From DASUAS01 sp963756895 (GTDB taxonomy: Bacteria > Actinomycetota > Acidimicrobiia > IMCC26256 > DASPTH01): a DNA stretch of 64,000 bases. The translations under genes and the position numbers were made by a program. The notes under the pieces were generated by a model. The model saw only the letters and a program-made list of their open reading frames with translations, did not search any database and was not told where the DNA came from. Positions 16,375-26,900 of the stretch are shown piece by piece (positions within the stretch are counted from its first letter, which is position 1; the number at the start of each line of letters is the position of its first letter). The stretch covers positions 682,001-746,000 of the forward strand of contig CAVWPI010000004.1 in assembly GCA_963756895.1 (NCBI GenBank). Reading direction: 5' to 3'.

Positions 16375-17262
16375 CGCTGGTCGCCTCGCTGGCGGTCGGC
16401 GCGTTCTGCGTCCTGCTCGCCGGGCACCTCGTCGGCCGACCGGTCGAATGGCGCACCTGGACCCCAGCAGGGGCCGGTCGCCGGTCGGCGCGACTGTGGC
16501 TGGCTCAGGCCGGGGTCCCGATGTCGCCGACCCAGTTCGGGTTCGGATCGCTCGGGGTCGGCCTCGTCGCGTTCGCGGCGACCTACTTCGTGACCGGCAC
16601 CGCGCTGGTCGCACTCGTGCCCGCGGTGGCGGCGGCGATGCTGCCCCGGGCCTACTTCGGCCGTCGACGCCTCGCGCGGCATGCGGGAGCTGCACGCTGC
16701 GTGGCCCGACGGACTGCGCGACATCGGCGCGTCGCTGGCCGCAGGCCGTTCGGTCGGGCACGCCCTCGTCACGCTGGCCGAGACCGGTCCGCCACCCCTC
16801 CGCGCCGCCTTCAGCCGCTTTCCGACACTCACGCGGATGCTCGGGCCGGTCGCGGCACTCGAGGTCGTGAAGGCCGAGCTCGCCGATCCCACCAGCGATC
16901 GCGTGATCGAGGTGCTGATCCTGGCGCAGGAGCGCGGCGGCCCGATCGTCGCCCGCATCCTCGACGACCTCGTGACCGCGACGACCAAGGACGTGAAGGT
17001 CCTCGACGAGGTGGAGTCGGAAGGCCTCGAGATGAAGCTCAACGCGCGGGCGGTGCTGGTCATGCCGTGGCTGGTGCTGGTGGCGCTGACCATCCGCGGT
17101 GGTGCCTTCCGCGACTTCTACTCGTCGCCCGCCGGTCTCGTCGTCGTCCTCGTGGGCGCCGCGTTGTGTGCCCTCGGCGCGTGGTGGATCGGGCGCCTCG
17201 GTCGCGCCCACCAGGAGCGGCGAGTCTTCGGCAGCGTCCACCCCCTGGAGGCGTCCGCATGA
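16371..17262 (+). CDS. tadB: Tad pilus membrane protein TadB, one frameshift
   Basis: About 297 aa after correction. It has two N-terminal membrane segments (LVASLAVGAFCVLLAGHLV; VGLVAFAATYFVTGTALVAL), the cytoplasmic T2SS-F domain (LHAAWPDGLRDIGASLAAGR ... ILAQERGGPIVARILDDL) and two C-terminal membrane helices. The frame changes near 16677, where one G too many in CTCGCGCGGCATG turns ARMREL into ARHAGA; outer length is 3n+1. TadB and TadC form the inner-membrane platform for the CpaF ATPase. The stop overlaps the TadC ATG. Confidence 0.82.
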
Positions 17263-18197
17263 TCGACGCCACCGTTGCCATCGGGATGATCAGCGCGGGT
17301 GTGGCCGCGGTCGGTGCCGCCGCGGTGCTGGTCCCACCGACGCGACGGCTGGCGCCGCGCGTCCGGCCCTACACGATCGCGGCGCGCGCTCGCTTCGGAG
17401 CGCACGGCCGACGTCGCCGATCTGGCACCGGCGTCGCACGTCGTCGAGCGTGGGCCGTCTGTTCGGTCCGCCGGTGGTCGCGCTCGTGCAGCGGGTCGGC
17501 CGTCTGCTCGAACGTCGGACCGACGCAGCACTCGCCCGCTCCCTGCTGCAAGCGGGCTTCGTCGACGTGACGCCCGACGACTACCGCACGCGCATGGCGC
17601 TGCAGACGCTCGCGTTCGGGGCCGCGGGTTCCGGATTCGGCGTCGTGGTCTTCCACCGTCCGCTCGCGGCGGTCGGGCTCTCGGTGTGCGGCGTCCTGTT
17701 CGGCGCGTCGCGGTCGCGCGGTCGCCTCGAGCGCGCCATCGCCGACCGTCGGGAGCGGATCCGGCTCGAGCTCTACACGGTCAACCAATTGCTGGCGATG
17801 CACGTGCGCACCGGTGCGGGCCCGGTGCAGGCCACGCAGCGGATCGTCGACCGCGGTCAGGGCGACGTGGTCGACGAGCTCCGCGCCGTGCTCGCGGCCA
17901 TGCGCAACGGCATCGCCGAACCCGACGCGTTCCGGTACGCAGCGGAGATCACGCCTGAGCCCGCGGCCGGCGCGCACGTACAAGCTGTTCGCGCGCCGGG
18001 GCCGAACGCGGTGTCGATCTCGCCGACGGGCTCCGGGCCCTGAGCGAGGATCTCCGCGACTCGCGTCGCGAGGAGATCCGTCAGACCGCGACCCGCGTCG
18101 CGCCGCCATGCTCGTCCCCACGATCGCGGTCCTCGCGCCGGTGATGCTGCTCTTCATCGCCGCGCCGTTGCCCTCGATCGTGTTCGGGAGCCGGTGA
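17259..18197 (+). CDS. tadC: Tad pilus membrane protein TadC, several frameshifts
   Basis: A composite of at least five frame segments. The N-terminal helix is IGMISAGVAAVGAAAVLVPP. The core T2SS-F domain runs RLELYTVNQLLAMHVRTGAG, then VVDELRAVLAAMRNGI. The C-terminus is MLVPTIAVLAPVMLLFIAAP and ends IVFGSR. Breaks lie near 17395, 17455, 17980, 18000 and 18105; all but the last, a possible GC dinucleotide gain or a one-base loss, are explained by one extra base. Both flanking homologous parts are intact, so I treat it as one gene hit by sequence error, although true decay is possible. Confidence 0.7.
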
Positions 18198-18268
18198 TGC
18201 GGGCGGCCGACGCCACGCAGCTGTCATGCGGTCGCGGCGCGTGCCCGACCTCGAACCAAGGAGCAGCC

Positions 18269-18473
18269 ATGGAACGCGTTCGTCGCATCGTCACGCGCGG
18301 TCGTCGGGTCCGCCAGGTCCCGGAGGGCACCGGAGCCGGAAGCGGGCATGACGACCGCGGAGCTGCTCGGGAACGCCGCGCTCGGCATCGCGGCGCTGGT
18401 CGCGATCTGGGCGGTGATGCAGACGCTCGGACTCGACGTGGTCGACTGGATCCGCGGTCAGCTGCGGGTCTGA
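18269..18473 (+). CDS. Flp-type pilin precursor, one frameshift
   Basis: A small prepilin of about 67 aa when one extra C near 18335 is removed. A basic leader (MERVRRIVTRGRRVR) runs into EAG and MTTAELLGNAALGIAALVAI, a type IV prepilin-peptidase site (G before MTTAE, Glu at +5) followed by one hydrophobic helix. It ends LDVVDWIRGQLRV. AAGGAG sits just upstream of the ATG. In the uncorrected frame the leader runs on into an unrelated sequence, so the mature part is only seen in the second frame (from the ATG at 18348). It is the likely major pilin of the Tad locus. Confidence 0.65.
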
Positions 18474-18817
18474 CCACGATCCAGTACGTCGTGGCGACCG
18501 CGTTCTCGCTCCTCCTCTTCGTCGCGCTCGCCAACGCGGTCGTCGATCTCTACGTGCGTGGAGTGGCGCGGGCGGCGATCGACGAGGCGGCCCGCTCGGG
18601 TGCGGCGCTCGACGCGACCGCGGCCGACTGCCGCCAGCCGGGCGCACGCGACGTGCTCGACGGTGTGGTCACCGCGGGTGCGGTGCAGGTGACGTGTCGT
18701 GAGGTCGGCGGCACCATGCGGGCCCGGGCGCGCGTCGTGTTGGCGGGTTGGCTCCCGGGCATCCCGACGTGGACGATGGTCCTCGAGGGCGAGGTCGTCA
18801 AGGAGCGGTTGCCGTGA
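18470..18817 (+). CDS. TadE-like pseudopilin with probable CTG start
   Basis: About 115 aa, with an N-terminal helix (TTIQYVVATAFSLLLFVALA) and a small extracytoplasmic domain holding two Cys residues (DCRQPG and VTCREVG), which could form a disulfide. No ATG, GTG or TTG is available near the helix. A CTG at 18470 overlaps the pilin stop as CTGA, which mirrors the 4-bp ATGA/GTGA couplings elsewhere in this operon, so I take it as the start. The preceding bases would read AGLTTIQY, a prepilin-like context. Likely a minor pilin or TadE. Confidence 0.6.
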   Translation: MTTIQYVVATAFSLLLFVALANAVVDLYVRGVARAAIDEAARSGAALDATAADCRQPGARDVLDGVVTAGAVQVTCREVGGTMRARARVVLAGWLPGIPTWTMVLEGEVVKERLP

Positions 18818-19233
18818 CCCGCGAGGCGGAGTCCGGGTTCGTGGCGACGGAGTTCGCGTTCGGCGTGGCATTGCTCGTGCTCCCGGTGGCGCTCCTCGTG
18901 CTCACCTTCCCGCGCTGGTCCGAACGACAGGTGACCGCGCGCGTCATCGGTCGGGAGGTGGCACGCCGCGCCGCTCGGGACGGGATCTGCGATCGGAGCG
19001 CAGCACGCACCCTCGGGTCGACGATGGCGCGCAACCTCGGCGTCGCGCCCGCCGACGTCACCGTCGACCTCGCCTGTGCCGACGGCGCCGAGCTCGCACC
19101 GGGCAGCGACGTCGAGGCGACGGTGACCGTCCGGATGCCGGCGGTGCAGGTACCCGGGCTCGGCGCGGTGGGAGCGTGGTCGTGGACCGCCCGTCACCGT
19201 GAACCGGTCGATCGCTACGCGGCCGCCCGATGA
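18814..19233 (+). CDS. TadE-like pilus assembly protein
   Basis: A 139-aa protein starting at a GTG that overlaps the preceding stop (GTGA). After the short leader TREAESGF comes the signature FVATEFAFGVALLVLPVALL, the TadE-type helix with a Glu at position 5, and then a beta-rich extracytoplasmic part with two Cys (GICDRSA, VDLACADG). Its stop overlaps the next ATG. The operon has three such small secreted proteins in a row, as in mycobacterial Tad loci. Confidence 0.75.
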   Translation: MTREAESGFVATEFAFGVALLVLPVALLVLTFPRWSERQVTARVIGREVARRAARDGICDRSAARTLGSTMARNLGVAPADVTVDLACADGAELAPGSDVEATVTVRMPAVQVPGLGAVGAWSWTARHREPVDRYAAAR

Positions 19234-19676
19234 GGCAGCCCGATGAGGCCGGCTCGATGACGACCGGCGACGAGTCGGGCACGATCACACTCTGGCTGCT
19301 CGGCCTGTGCCTGTTGCTCTTCGCGCTCGGTGGCATCTCGCTCGACCTGTGGCGCGGGTTCTCGGCGCGACGCTCGATGGCGAGCGCGGCCGACGCGGCC
19401 GCGCTCGCCGGTGCGTCGGCGATCGACGAGGACGCCTACCGGCGCAGCGGCGTGGTGCAGCTCGATCCCGCGCTCGCGGAGAGCCGAGCTCGGACGCACG
19501 TCGCGCGGCAGCTCGACGCCGGCGCGCTCCGAGATGTCGTCGTGCATGCCGAACGGGACGCGGTGACGGTGGTCGTGCACGGCGAGATCGGGTTCTCGCT
19601 GCTGGGGGTGGTCGATCCGGGTGGCGACCTCACGGTGAGGGTCGTCGCGACCGCGACCCCGCGGCGGGCAGGATGA
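19230..19676 (+). CDS. TadG-like (TadE/G) pilus assembly protein
   Basis: A 148-aa protein. ESGTITLWLLGLCLLLFALG is the typical TadG-like N-terminal helix, followed by SLDLWRGFSARRSMASAADA and AAALAGASAID, the conserved 'ADAAALAGA' segment of Flp-associated secreted proteins. It is shorter than full TadG proteins and has no von Willebrand domain. It is coupled by 4-bp overlaps to both neighbours. Confidence 0.8.
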   Translation: MRQPDEAGSMTTGDESGTITLWLLGLCLLLFALGGISLDLWRGFSARRSMASAADAAALAGASAIDEDAYRRSGVVQLDPALAESRARTHVARQLDAGALRDVVVHAERDAVTVVVHGEIGFSLLGVVDPGGDLTVRVVATATPRRAG

Positions 19677-20633
19677 GGCGCCTCGCCCTCGGCGCGCTCG
19701 CGCTCGCCGTGGGCGTCATGGGGCTCGTCCCGCCGGCGGCGGCGCAGACCGCCGGCGGAGGCGAGCTCGGGCCCGACTACGTCCGCGCCACGGCGAGCGA
19801 TCTCGGCGCGGGCACGTTCCCTGGTGGCGGTCTCCCCGCTGCCGCGCCGACCACCGAGTCTCCCTACACGTGGGAACGCGCCACGACCGCGCGCCCGGTG
19901 TGTCGTGTTCGGAGGGGCGGTCCCGCCGGAACTGGTCGGGTCGGTCACGCCGCTCCCGGGCATCACCGCGTTCCCGTACTCGCCGGTCCAGGTCGGCATC
20001 CTGCAGGGCGCGCCCGCGGGTGCGCTCAAGCTCGACGGTGACGCACCGCTCCCGCCGGGCGCCGTGCCCGCGGGCACGTTCGTGGTCGACACCGCGACAC
20101 CTCGCGATGGTGGCCCGGGTGTGTTCCTCGTGCCGCGGTGCGCCGAGCCCGGCGAGCCGCTCCCGCCCGCTCCACCCGACGCGGCCACGATCTGGCAGCA
20201 GACCCCGTTGCCGCGGGCCCACATCCACTCGTCTCCACCCGGCACCCGCGACTGGCCCGGCATCGTCAACCTCGAGTCGCAGTTCTGGAGTGACCCGCTG
20301 CCCGACGCCCGAGCCACCGTCATCCTCGACGGCTACGTGGTCGACGTCGCCGCCCACCCGGTCGCGTACGGCTGGGCGTTCGCCGACGGCACCACGTCGG
20401 TCGGATCGTCACCGGGAGACCGGTCCTCGCCGCTCCGGGCCACGTTCCGCCGCCGGGGTGACCACGACCTGGTGCTCTACGTGACCTGGGCCGGGCTCGC
20501 GCACGTGACCGCGCCCGCGTTCGGCCTCGACTTCGGGATGCAGTACCTCGGGACGGTCACGCTGCCGGTCGCCGCCACCCACCACGTGGCCGAGATCCGG
20601 GCGCTCCTCCGATCGCGAACCGCCTCGGGGTAG
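19673..20633 (+). CDS. Secreted protein with PKD-like domain, end of Tad operon, one frameshift
   Basis: About 319 aa after correction. It has a clear signal peptide (MRRLALGALALAVGVMGLVP, PAAAQT cleavage region). A Pro-rich middle contains VPPELVGSVTPLPGITAF, and the C-terminal part resembles a PKD/Ig fold (AYGWAFADGTTSVGSSPGD ... LVLYVTWAG). One extra base near 19885 splits the gene; outer length is 3n+1. The ATG overlaps the upstream stop, so it belongs to the pilus operon. Homologues of this kind often follow Tad genes, but I cannot assign a function beyond a possible surface or adhesion role. Confidence 0.65.
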
Positions 20634-20679
20634 CGTCGGGCCGTCGAGCGGTGGCCAACGGGTGCAGCGGAGGCGGCAG

Positions 20680-21163
20680 ATGTTCAAGTCGATCGTGGTG
20701 GGGACCGACGGGTCCGACCGGGCGTCGGAAGCGGTGCTCGCCGCCGCCGAGCTGGCGGCCACCCAGCCCGAGGCGGTCCTCCACATCGTCACCGTGCAGA
20801 AGCCGCTCTCGCCGTCGGCGGTCGCCGCCGGTGAGATGGCCGCCGCGGCCCCGGTCGCCGCGGAGCGCAGCTGGGAAGAGGAGATCAAGACCGAGCTCGA
20901 GGACACCCTCTCGCGCGCCGCCGTGACCGCCCAGCGCGGCCTGCGACACCCGCATCGAGACCCACGCCCGCTTCGGCAGCCCGGCCGAGGTGCTGTGCGA
21001 CATCGCCGCCCACCTCCAGGCCGACCTCATCGTCGTCGGCAACAAGGGCATGCAGGGCGGGCGCCGCCTGCTCGGCAGCGTGCCCAACACGGTGTCGCAC
21101 AAGGCGCCGTGCAGCGTGCTGATCGTCGACACCCTGCACGAATCCGGCGACGCAACCAGCTGA
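20680..21163 (+). CDS. Universal stress protein (UspA family), one frameshift
   Basis: About 160 aa. It begins MFKSIVVGTDGSDRASEAVL (beta strand 1 and the Asp/Gly ATP-site loop) and ends with the UspA nucleotide motif VVGNKGMQGGRRLLGSVPN and VSHKAPCSVLIVD (G-2x-G-9x-G-S type). The frame shifts near 20938 where CAGCGCGGCCTGC carries one extra G; the second frame resumes CDTRIETHARFGSPAEV. Outer length is 3n+1. A GGAGGCGG element precedes the ATG. A stand-alone cytoplasmic stress protein, upstream of the polysaccharide genes. Confidence 0.85.
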
Positions 21164-21168
21164 CGGCG

Positions 21169-22627
21169 GTGACCGTCGCAGCACCCAGCGTCGCGTCGCC
21201 GGCTGCGCCGGCCGCGGCGCGCCGGTGGTCCGCTCGGGCTGTTCCGCAATCCGCTCGCGACCTTCCTCGTGCTCGGCGCCGCCGTGGGCGTGTACCTCGT
21301 GTGCGTGGTGCCGCACTTCGCCGGCATCGACGAGCCCGCGCACTTCTACCGCTCGTACCAGATCTCCACCGGCACGTTCGTGCCGGAGAAGGAAGGCGCC
21401 GACGGCTTCGGCGGTGCCTGCATCCCGCGCGACGTCATCCGCGCGCAGCGCGCCGACTCCCGCGTGTTCGCCGAGCACGTGCTGAAGGGGGTGGTCGATC
21501 CCGGGACCGGCACGCCCGTCGTCTACGACCCCGGTCCCATCCAGCCGTGCCCGGGCGACCCCAGCGAGGGCTTCGTCACGTTCTCGACGTTCCCGTCGCC
21601 GGTCCCGTACCTGCCGCAGGCCGCGTCCATCTTCGTCACCCGCACCCTGGGCTTCGGCGCCGACGTGATGCTCATCGTCGCCCGCTTCGTGGTGCTGGCG
21701 ATGTACGTCGCGCTGGTGGGCATCGCCATCGCCCGCTCACCCCGTTCGAAGTGGGCGCTGTGCGCCGCAGGGCTGATGCCGGTGGCGGTGTTCCAGAGCG
21801 CGTCGTCGATCTCGCACGACGCGTTCACGACCGCCGTCGCACTCCTGGTCGTGTCGTCGGCCCTGCGGGCGCTCGATCCACCCGAGGGCACGACGACGCG
21901 CGCGCTCGTGATCGAGGCGCTCGTCCTCAGCGCGGTGCTCGGTTCGGTGAAGCCGGCGTACGTGGTGATCGCCGGGCTCTACCTGTTGCCGCTGCTCGGC
22001 GCCCGCCGTCGCACCGATCGCTGGCCGCTGGTGTTCGCGCCGGTGCTGGGCGCGATCGTGTCGTTGCTGTGGACCTCCGCCGCGGGCGAACGTCTGGAAG
22101 ACCGACGCCGGCTACTTCGGCATCAACGTCGACGAGGTGGCGCAGAAGCACGAGCTGCTCCACCAGCCGTGGGAATTCGGCGCCGACCTGGCCCGCACCG
22201 TGGTCCACCAGCTCTGGTACTGGGTGCACACCCTCGTCAGCGTCGGGCCGAGCGTCACCGCAGGCCCGGCGATCCTGGCCGTGCTCGGGCTCGCCGTCTA
22301 CGGCGTCACCGTCGTTGCTGCGCGATCGCAGCGAGGCGCCGATCCCGCTCGGTTGGTTGCACCGCGCGCTGGTCCTGATCGTGTTCCTCACCGGATGCCT
22401 GCTCGTCGCGATCCCGAACTACCTGTACTGGACCGAACCGGGCTCGAGCGAGGTGGGGGGCATCCAGCCCCGCTACTTCATGCCGTTGGTCGTGCTGCAT
22501 CCCGGTGGCGATCGGCTCGCTGCCGTTCCGCTGGGCGGACGCCGCACGGGCGCGGTTCCCGGTCCCGGTGCTGCTGGTCCCGACGCTGCTCGTGTTCTGT
22601 GTGATCCTGACCTTCCACATGTACTGA
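21169..22627 (+). CDS. DUF2142 family polytopic membrane protein, several frameshifts
   Basis: About 485 aa as a composite; outer length 3n+1 fits four extra bases (breaks near 21230, 22090, 22320 and 22497). The diagnostic part is VPHFAGIDEPAHFYRSYQIS, the GT-C-like 'DEPAHFYR' motif of DUF2142 proteins, followed by many membrane helices (VMLIVARFVVLAMYVALVGI; QSASSISHDAFTTAVALLVV) and a C-terminal GGIQPRYFMPLV. DUF2142 members are predicted membrane glycosyltransferases that use a polyprenyl-linked sugar. The GTG at 21169 lies 5 bp after the Usp stop. Confidence 0.75.
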
Positions 22628-22655
22628 CCGACGCGTCAGGTACCGCTGCACACCG

Positions 22656-23958
22656 ATGACCGACGACCGGCGCTTCTGGCGCATCCTGCTGCTGATCGTG
22701 CTCGCCGCACTGGCGCTGCGCGTCGGCTACGTGCTGCTGGCCAAGCGGCACGAGCCCGCGCTCGGCGACCAGATCTACTACGTCGCCCAGGCCAACACGC
22801 TCGCCCGCGGCGACGGCTTCACCGATCCGCGCGACGGCTCGCAGACCGCCGAGCACCCGCCGCTCACCGCGCTCGCGCTCACGCCCACGGCGTGGGTCGG
22901 CCGAGCAGCTGAGCTCGGGTGGCGACCACGTGCTCGCGATGCGCCTCACCATGACGATCTTCGGCGCCGCGGTGGTGCTGGTGATCGGGTCTGCTCGGCC
23001 GCGCGGTCGGCGGGAACCGGGCCGGGCTGGTCGCGGCCGCGATCGCGGCGGTGTACCCGAACCTCTGGATCAACGACGGGCTGGTGATGTCGGAGACGCT
23101 GGCCACGCTGGCGGTGGCGCTCGCGATCCTCCTCACGTACCGGTTCATCCGTTCGCCGCGCCCGGCGACCGCGGCGTGGGTGGGCGTGGCGGTCGGCGTT
23201 GGCGATGCTGGCGCGCGCCGAGCTCGGGCTGCTGCTGCCGCTGATGGTGCTCCCGGTCGCGTTGATGCTGAAGGCGTTGCCGGTCACGCGCCAGCTCCTC
23301 CTGTTCCTGCTCACGTGCGTGGTGTCGCTGGCGGTGGTGAGCCCGTGGCTGATCGCCAACCTCACCCGCTTCGACGAGCCGGTGCTCTTCTCCACCAACG
23401 ACGGTCTCACGCTTGTGCGGCGCCAACCTGGATCGCACCTGGTACGGCGAGGGCACCGGGGTGTGGGCGCTCGACTGCGCGAGCATCCCGGTGCAGGGTG
23501 ACCGATCGGTGGTGTCGAACACGTTGCGGAAGCGCGGGCTCGACTTCATCGGCGACCACCTGTCGCGGCTGCCCGTGGTGGTCGCGGTGCGCGAAGCGCG
23601 CGTGTGGAGCCTCTACGCGCCGGGGTTCATGGCGAACTACAACGTGAACGAAGGGCGCGACGTCGAGGTGTCGTGGGCCGGGTTCTTCGCGTTCTGGGTG
23701 CTGGTGCCGTGCGCGGTCGTCGGCGCGGTGCGGTTGCGCCGCCGGCGCGTGCCGATCACGCCGCTGGTCTCGCAGTTCGTCGTCGTGGCGGTCACCGCCG
23801 CCGCGATCTACGGCCTGGTGCGCTTCCGCGTTCCGGCCGAGGTGAGCCTGGTGGTGCTCGCGGCGGTGGCGGTCGACGGTTGGCTGGGAGGTCGCTCGGA
23901 GCCTGCGGAGGCGAACCGGCGTCGCGACGCGCCCGCCGCGGTCGAGGCCCCCGCCTAG
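22656..23958 (+). CDS. GT39/ArnT-like membrane glycosyltransferase, four frameshifts
   Basis: About 433 aa as a composite. The N-terminus has one membrane helix and then LGDQIYYVAQANTLARGDGF and AEHPPLTALAL, the acidic loop and 'HPPL' motif of PMT/ArnT GT-C enzymes. Later pieces include NLWINDGLVMSETLATLAVA and VVSLAVVSPWLIANLTRFDE. I traced single extra bases near 22890, 22990, 23205 and 23411; outer length is 3n+1, which fits four. It resembles the two intact genes at 45312 and 46706. It likely transfers a sugar from a polyprenyl phosphate donor to a cell-surface glycan or protein. Confidence 0.78.
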
Positions 23959-23961
23959 CAT
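23956..23961 (+). promoter_or_regulatory. -10 box (TAGCAT) before AftD-like gene 1
   Basis: TAGCAT lies 9 bases before the ATG at 23971 and overlaps the TAG stop of the preceding gene. The sequence CGCCTAGCATCGCC is identical before the second AftD-like gene on the other strand (35095-35106), so the two paralogues seem to share a promoter. Confidence 0.55.
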
Positions 23962-23970
23962 CGCCGCACC

Positions 23971-26900
23971 ATGACGACGACCGACACGGTCGTGCACGAC
24001 GTCGACGCGCGTCGGTGGCGCGTCCTCGGCTACGCACTCCTCGCGCTGCTGGCCTACGTGCCGGTGCTGCTCACCAAGCCGGGGAAGGTCGTCGCCGACA
24101 CCAAGTCGTACCTCTACCTCGACCCCGGGCGCCTGCTCGAGCGCGCCGGCGTCGATGTGGGACCCCAACATCGGGATGGGGACGGTCACCCACCAGAACA
24201 TCGGCTACCTGTTCCCGATGGGCCCGTACTACTGGCTCATGCACGAGCTGGGCGTGCCCGCGTGGGTGTCGCAGCGGCTCTGGTTCGGCTCGCTGCTCTT
24301 CGGCGCCGGTGTGGGCGTGCTGTTCCTCATGCGCACCTTGCGCGTGCGCGGCCCGGGCGCGGTCGTCGCCGCCGTGCTGTTCATGCTCACGCCGTACACG
24401 CTCGACTTCGCGGCGCGCATCTCGGTGATCCTGATGCCGTGGGCGGGGCTGCCGTGGATGCTCGCGCTCACCATCCGCGCGTTGCGGGCGCGCGACGGTC
24501 GGAGCGCGTGGCGGTACGCGGCGATCTTCGCGCATCGTGGTGCAGGTCGTCGGCGGGGTGAACGCGACCGCGCTCGTGTTCGCCGGGCTCGCGCCGGTGT
24601 TGTGGATCCTCTACGCGGTCGCGATCCGCGAGGTCGACTGGCGACGCGCGCTCGGCGTGACCGCGCGCATCGGCGTGCTCACGCTGGTCACGTCGTCTGT
24701 GGTGGATCGCGGGCCTCTGGGCGCAGGGCAAGTACGGGCTCAACATCCTGAAGTTCACCGAGACCCTGCAGGTGGTGTCGGTGTCGTCGACGCCGCTGGA
24801 GACCCTGCGCGGCCTCGGGTACTGGTTCTTCTACGGCATCGACCGCATCGGGCACTGGACCGACGCCAGCGTCCCGTACATGCAGGAACCTCGGGCTGCT
24901 CGTGGTGAGCTTCGCCCTGCCCGTCCTCGCGTTGCTTCGGCGCCGCGTGCGTGCGGTGGCAGCCACCGCGCCTACTTCGTGCTGCTCACCGTTCGTCGGC
25001 GTCGTGGTGGCGGTCGGGCGCGAACCCCTACGACGACCCGTCGGCGCTCGGCGGCACGTTCAAGTCGTTCGCGGAGTCGTCGAGCTTCGGGCTCGCGCTG
25101 CGCAGCACCAGCCGCGCGGTGCCGCTGGTCGCGCTCGGGCTGGCGGTGCTGCTCGGCGTGGCGGTGAACGCGCTGGCGCGCGCGTGGGCAGGGAAGGGGC
25201 GCAGGGTGCGGGGTGTCCCGGTGCGCACGCTGGTGGTGGCGGGCGTGGTCATCGTCCTCGCGATCGTCAACCTGCCCGCGCTCTGGACCGGCGACTTCTA
25301 CACCCAGGACCTCACGCGCGAGGAGACGCTGCCGCAGTACTGGACCGACGCCATCGCCGCCCTCGACGCGCAGTCGCACGACACCCGGGTGCTCGAGATC
25401 CCGGGCGCCGACTTCGCCGCCTACCGGTGGGGTCAGACCGTCGACCCGATCACCCCGGGACTCATGGACCGGCCGTACGTCGCGCGCGAGCTGGTGCCGT
25501 GGGGGTCGGCGGCGTCGGCCGACCTGCTCAACGCGCTCGACCAGCGCATCCAGGAGGGCACGCTCGACGCCGACGCGCTCGCGCCCGATCGCCCGGTTGC
25601 TGGCGAGCGGCGCGATCGTCTACCGCGCCGACCTGCAGACCGACCGCTACAACCTGGTGCGCTCGATCCCGCTGTGGGAGTTCCTCACCGACCCGGAGCC
25701 GACGGGGCTGGGCAAGCCCCAGCAGTTCGGCACCAGCCTCGGCCCGCCGTTGCACGACCAGATCGACGACGAGCTCCAACTCGCGCTGCCCGCCGACGCG
25801 CCGGAACCGCCGCCGGTGAGCATCTTCCCGGTCGACGACCCGCGCTCGATCGTGCGCACCGCCGACGCGTCGGCGCCGATGCATCGTGTCGGGCGACGGC
25901 GAGGCGCTGGTCGACCTCGCGAGCATCGGCGCGCTCTCGGGCGACGGCGTCGATCCTCTACTCGGCGTCGCTCGACCCGTCGCAGCTGAAGTCGGAGGCG
26001 GCGGAGCCGAACTCGGTGTTGATCGTCACCGACTCCAACCGCAAGCGGGCCCGCCGGTGGACGAGCGTGCGCGACGTCGTACGGCGAGACCGAGCGCGTC
26101 GACCAGATCGGCGCTGGTGCGCGACGAGACCGACAACCGCCTCGAGCTGTTCCCCGACGCCGGCACCGACGCGTTCACGGTGATGCAGACGCCCGGCGTC
26201 GCAGGTGAGCACGAGCCACTACGGCGACCCCGGCTTCTACCAGCCCGAGGTGCGCGGGGCGCGGGCGTTCGACGGCGACGTCGACACCGCGTGGGAGGTG
26301 GGCGCGCACACCAAGGTGATCGGCGAGCAGCTGCGGCTCGATCTCGACCAGCCGATCACGACCGACCAGGTCAACCTGGTGCAGCCGCAGGTCGGGCCGA
26401 ACCAGCGGTACCTCACCGCGGTCGACCTCAGTCGTTCGACGGCGGCGCGCCGATCCGCGTGACGCTCGACGACTCGTCGCGCACGCCCGACGGGTCAGAC
26501 GGTGACGTTCCCGTCGCGGACGTTCTCGCGACTCGACATCACGCTGGCCGACACCAACGTGGGCGACAGCGCCGCCCAGCCCACGTTCAACAGCGTCGGC
26601 TTCGCCGAGATCCGCCTCCGCGACGACGCGCCGGGCGCGGAGGACGTGCGGGCCGAACGAGATCGTGCGCATGCCCACCGACCTCGTCGATGCCGCGGGC
26701 AGCGACGGCCGCTGAGCCGTCCGCTCGTGTACCAGATGACGCCGCGAGCGCAACGTGGTGGTGCCGCCGCGGTACTCCGAGGACGAGACCGCGCTGGTGC
26801 GCCGCTTCCGCGTGCCCGACGCGCGCGTCTTCGGCGGCGGCGGCACCGCGCGGCTGAATCCGGCCGCACCCGACGACGTGCTCGACTCGCTGCTCGGCAT

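Noticed and set aside
13972..17241. A 1089-codon open frame on the minus strand across the Tad locus
   Set aside because: It covers CpaE, CpaF and TadB, which have real motifs on the plus strand; the minus translation has no recognisable domain.
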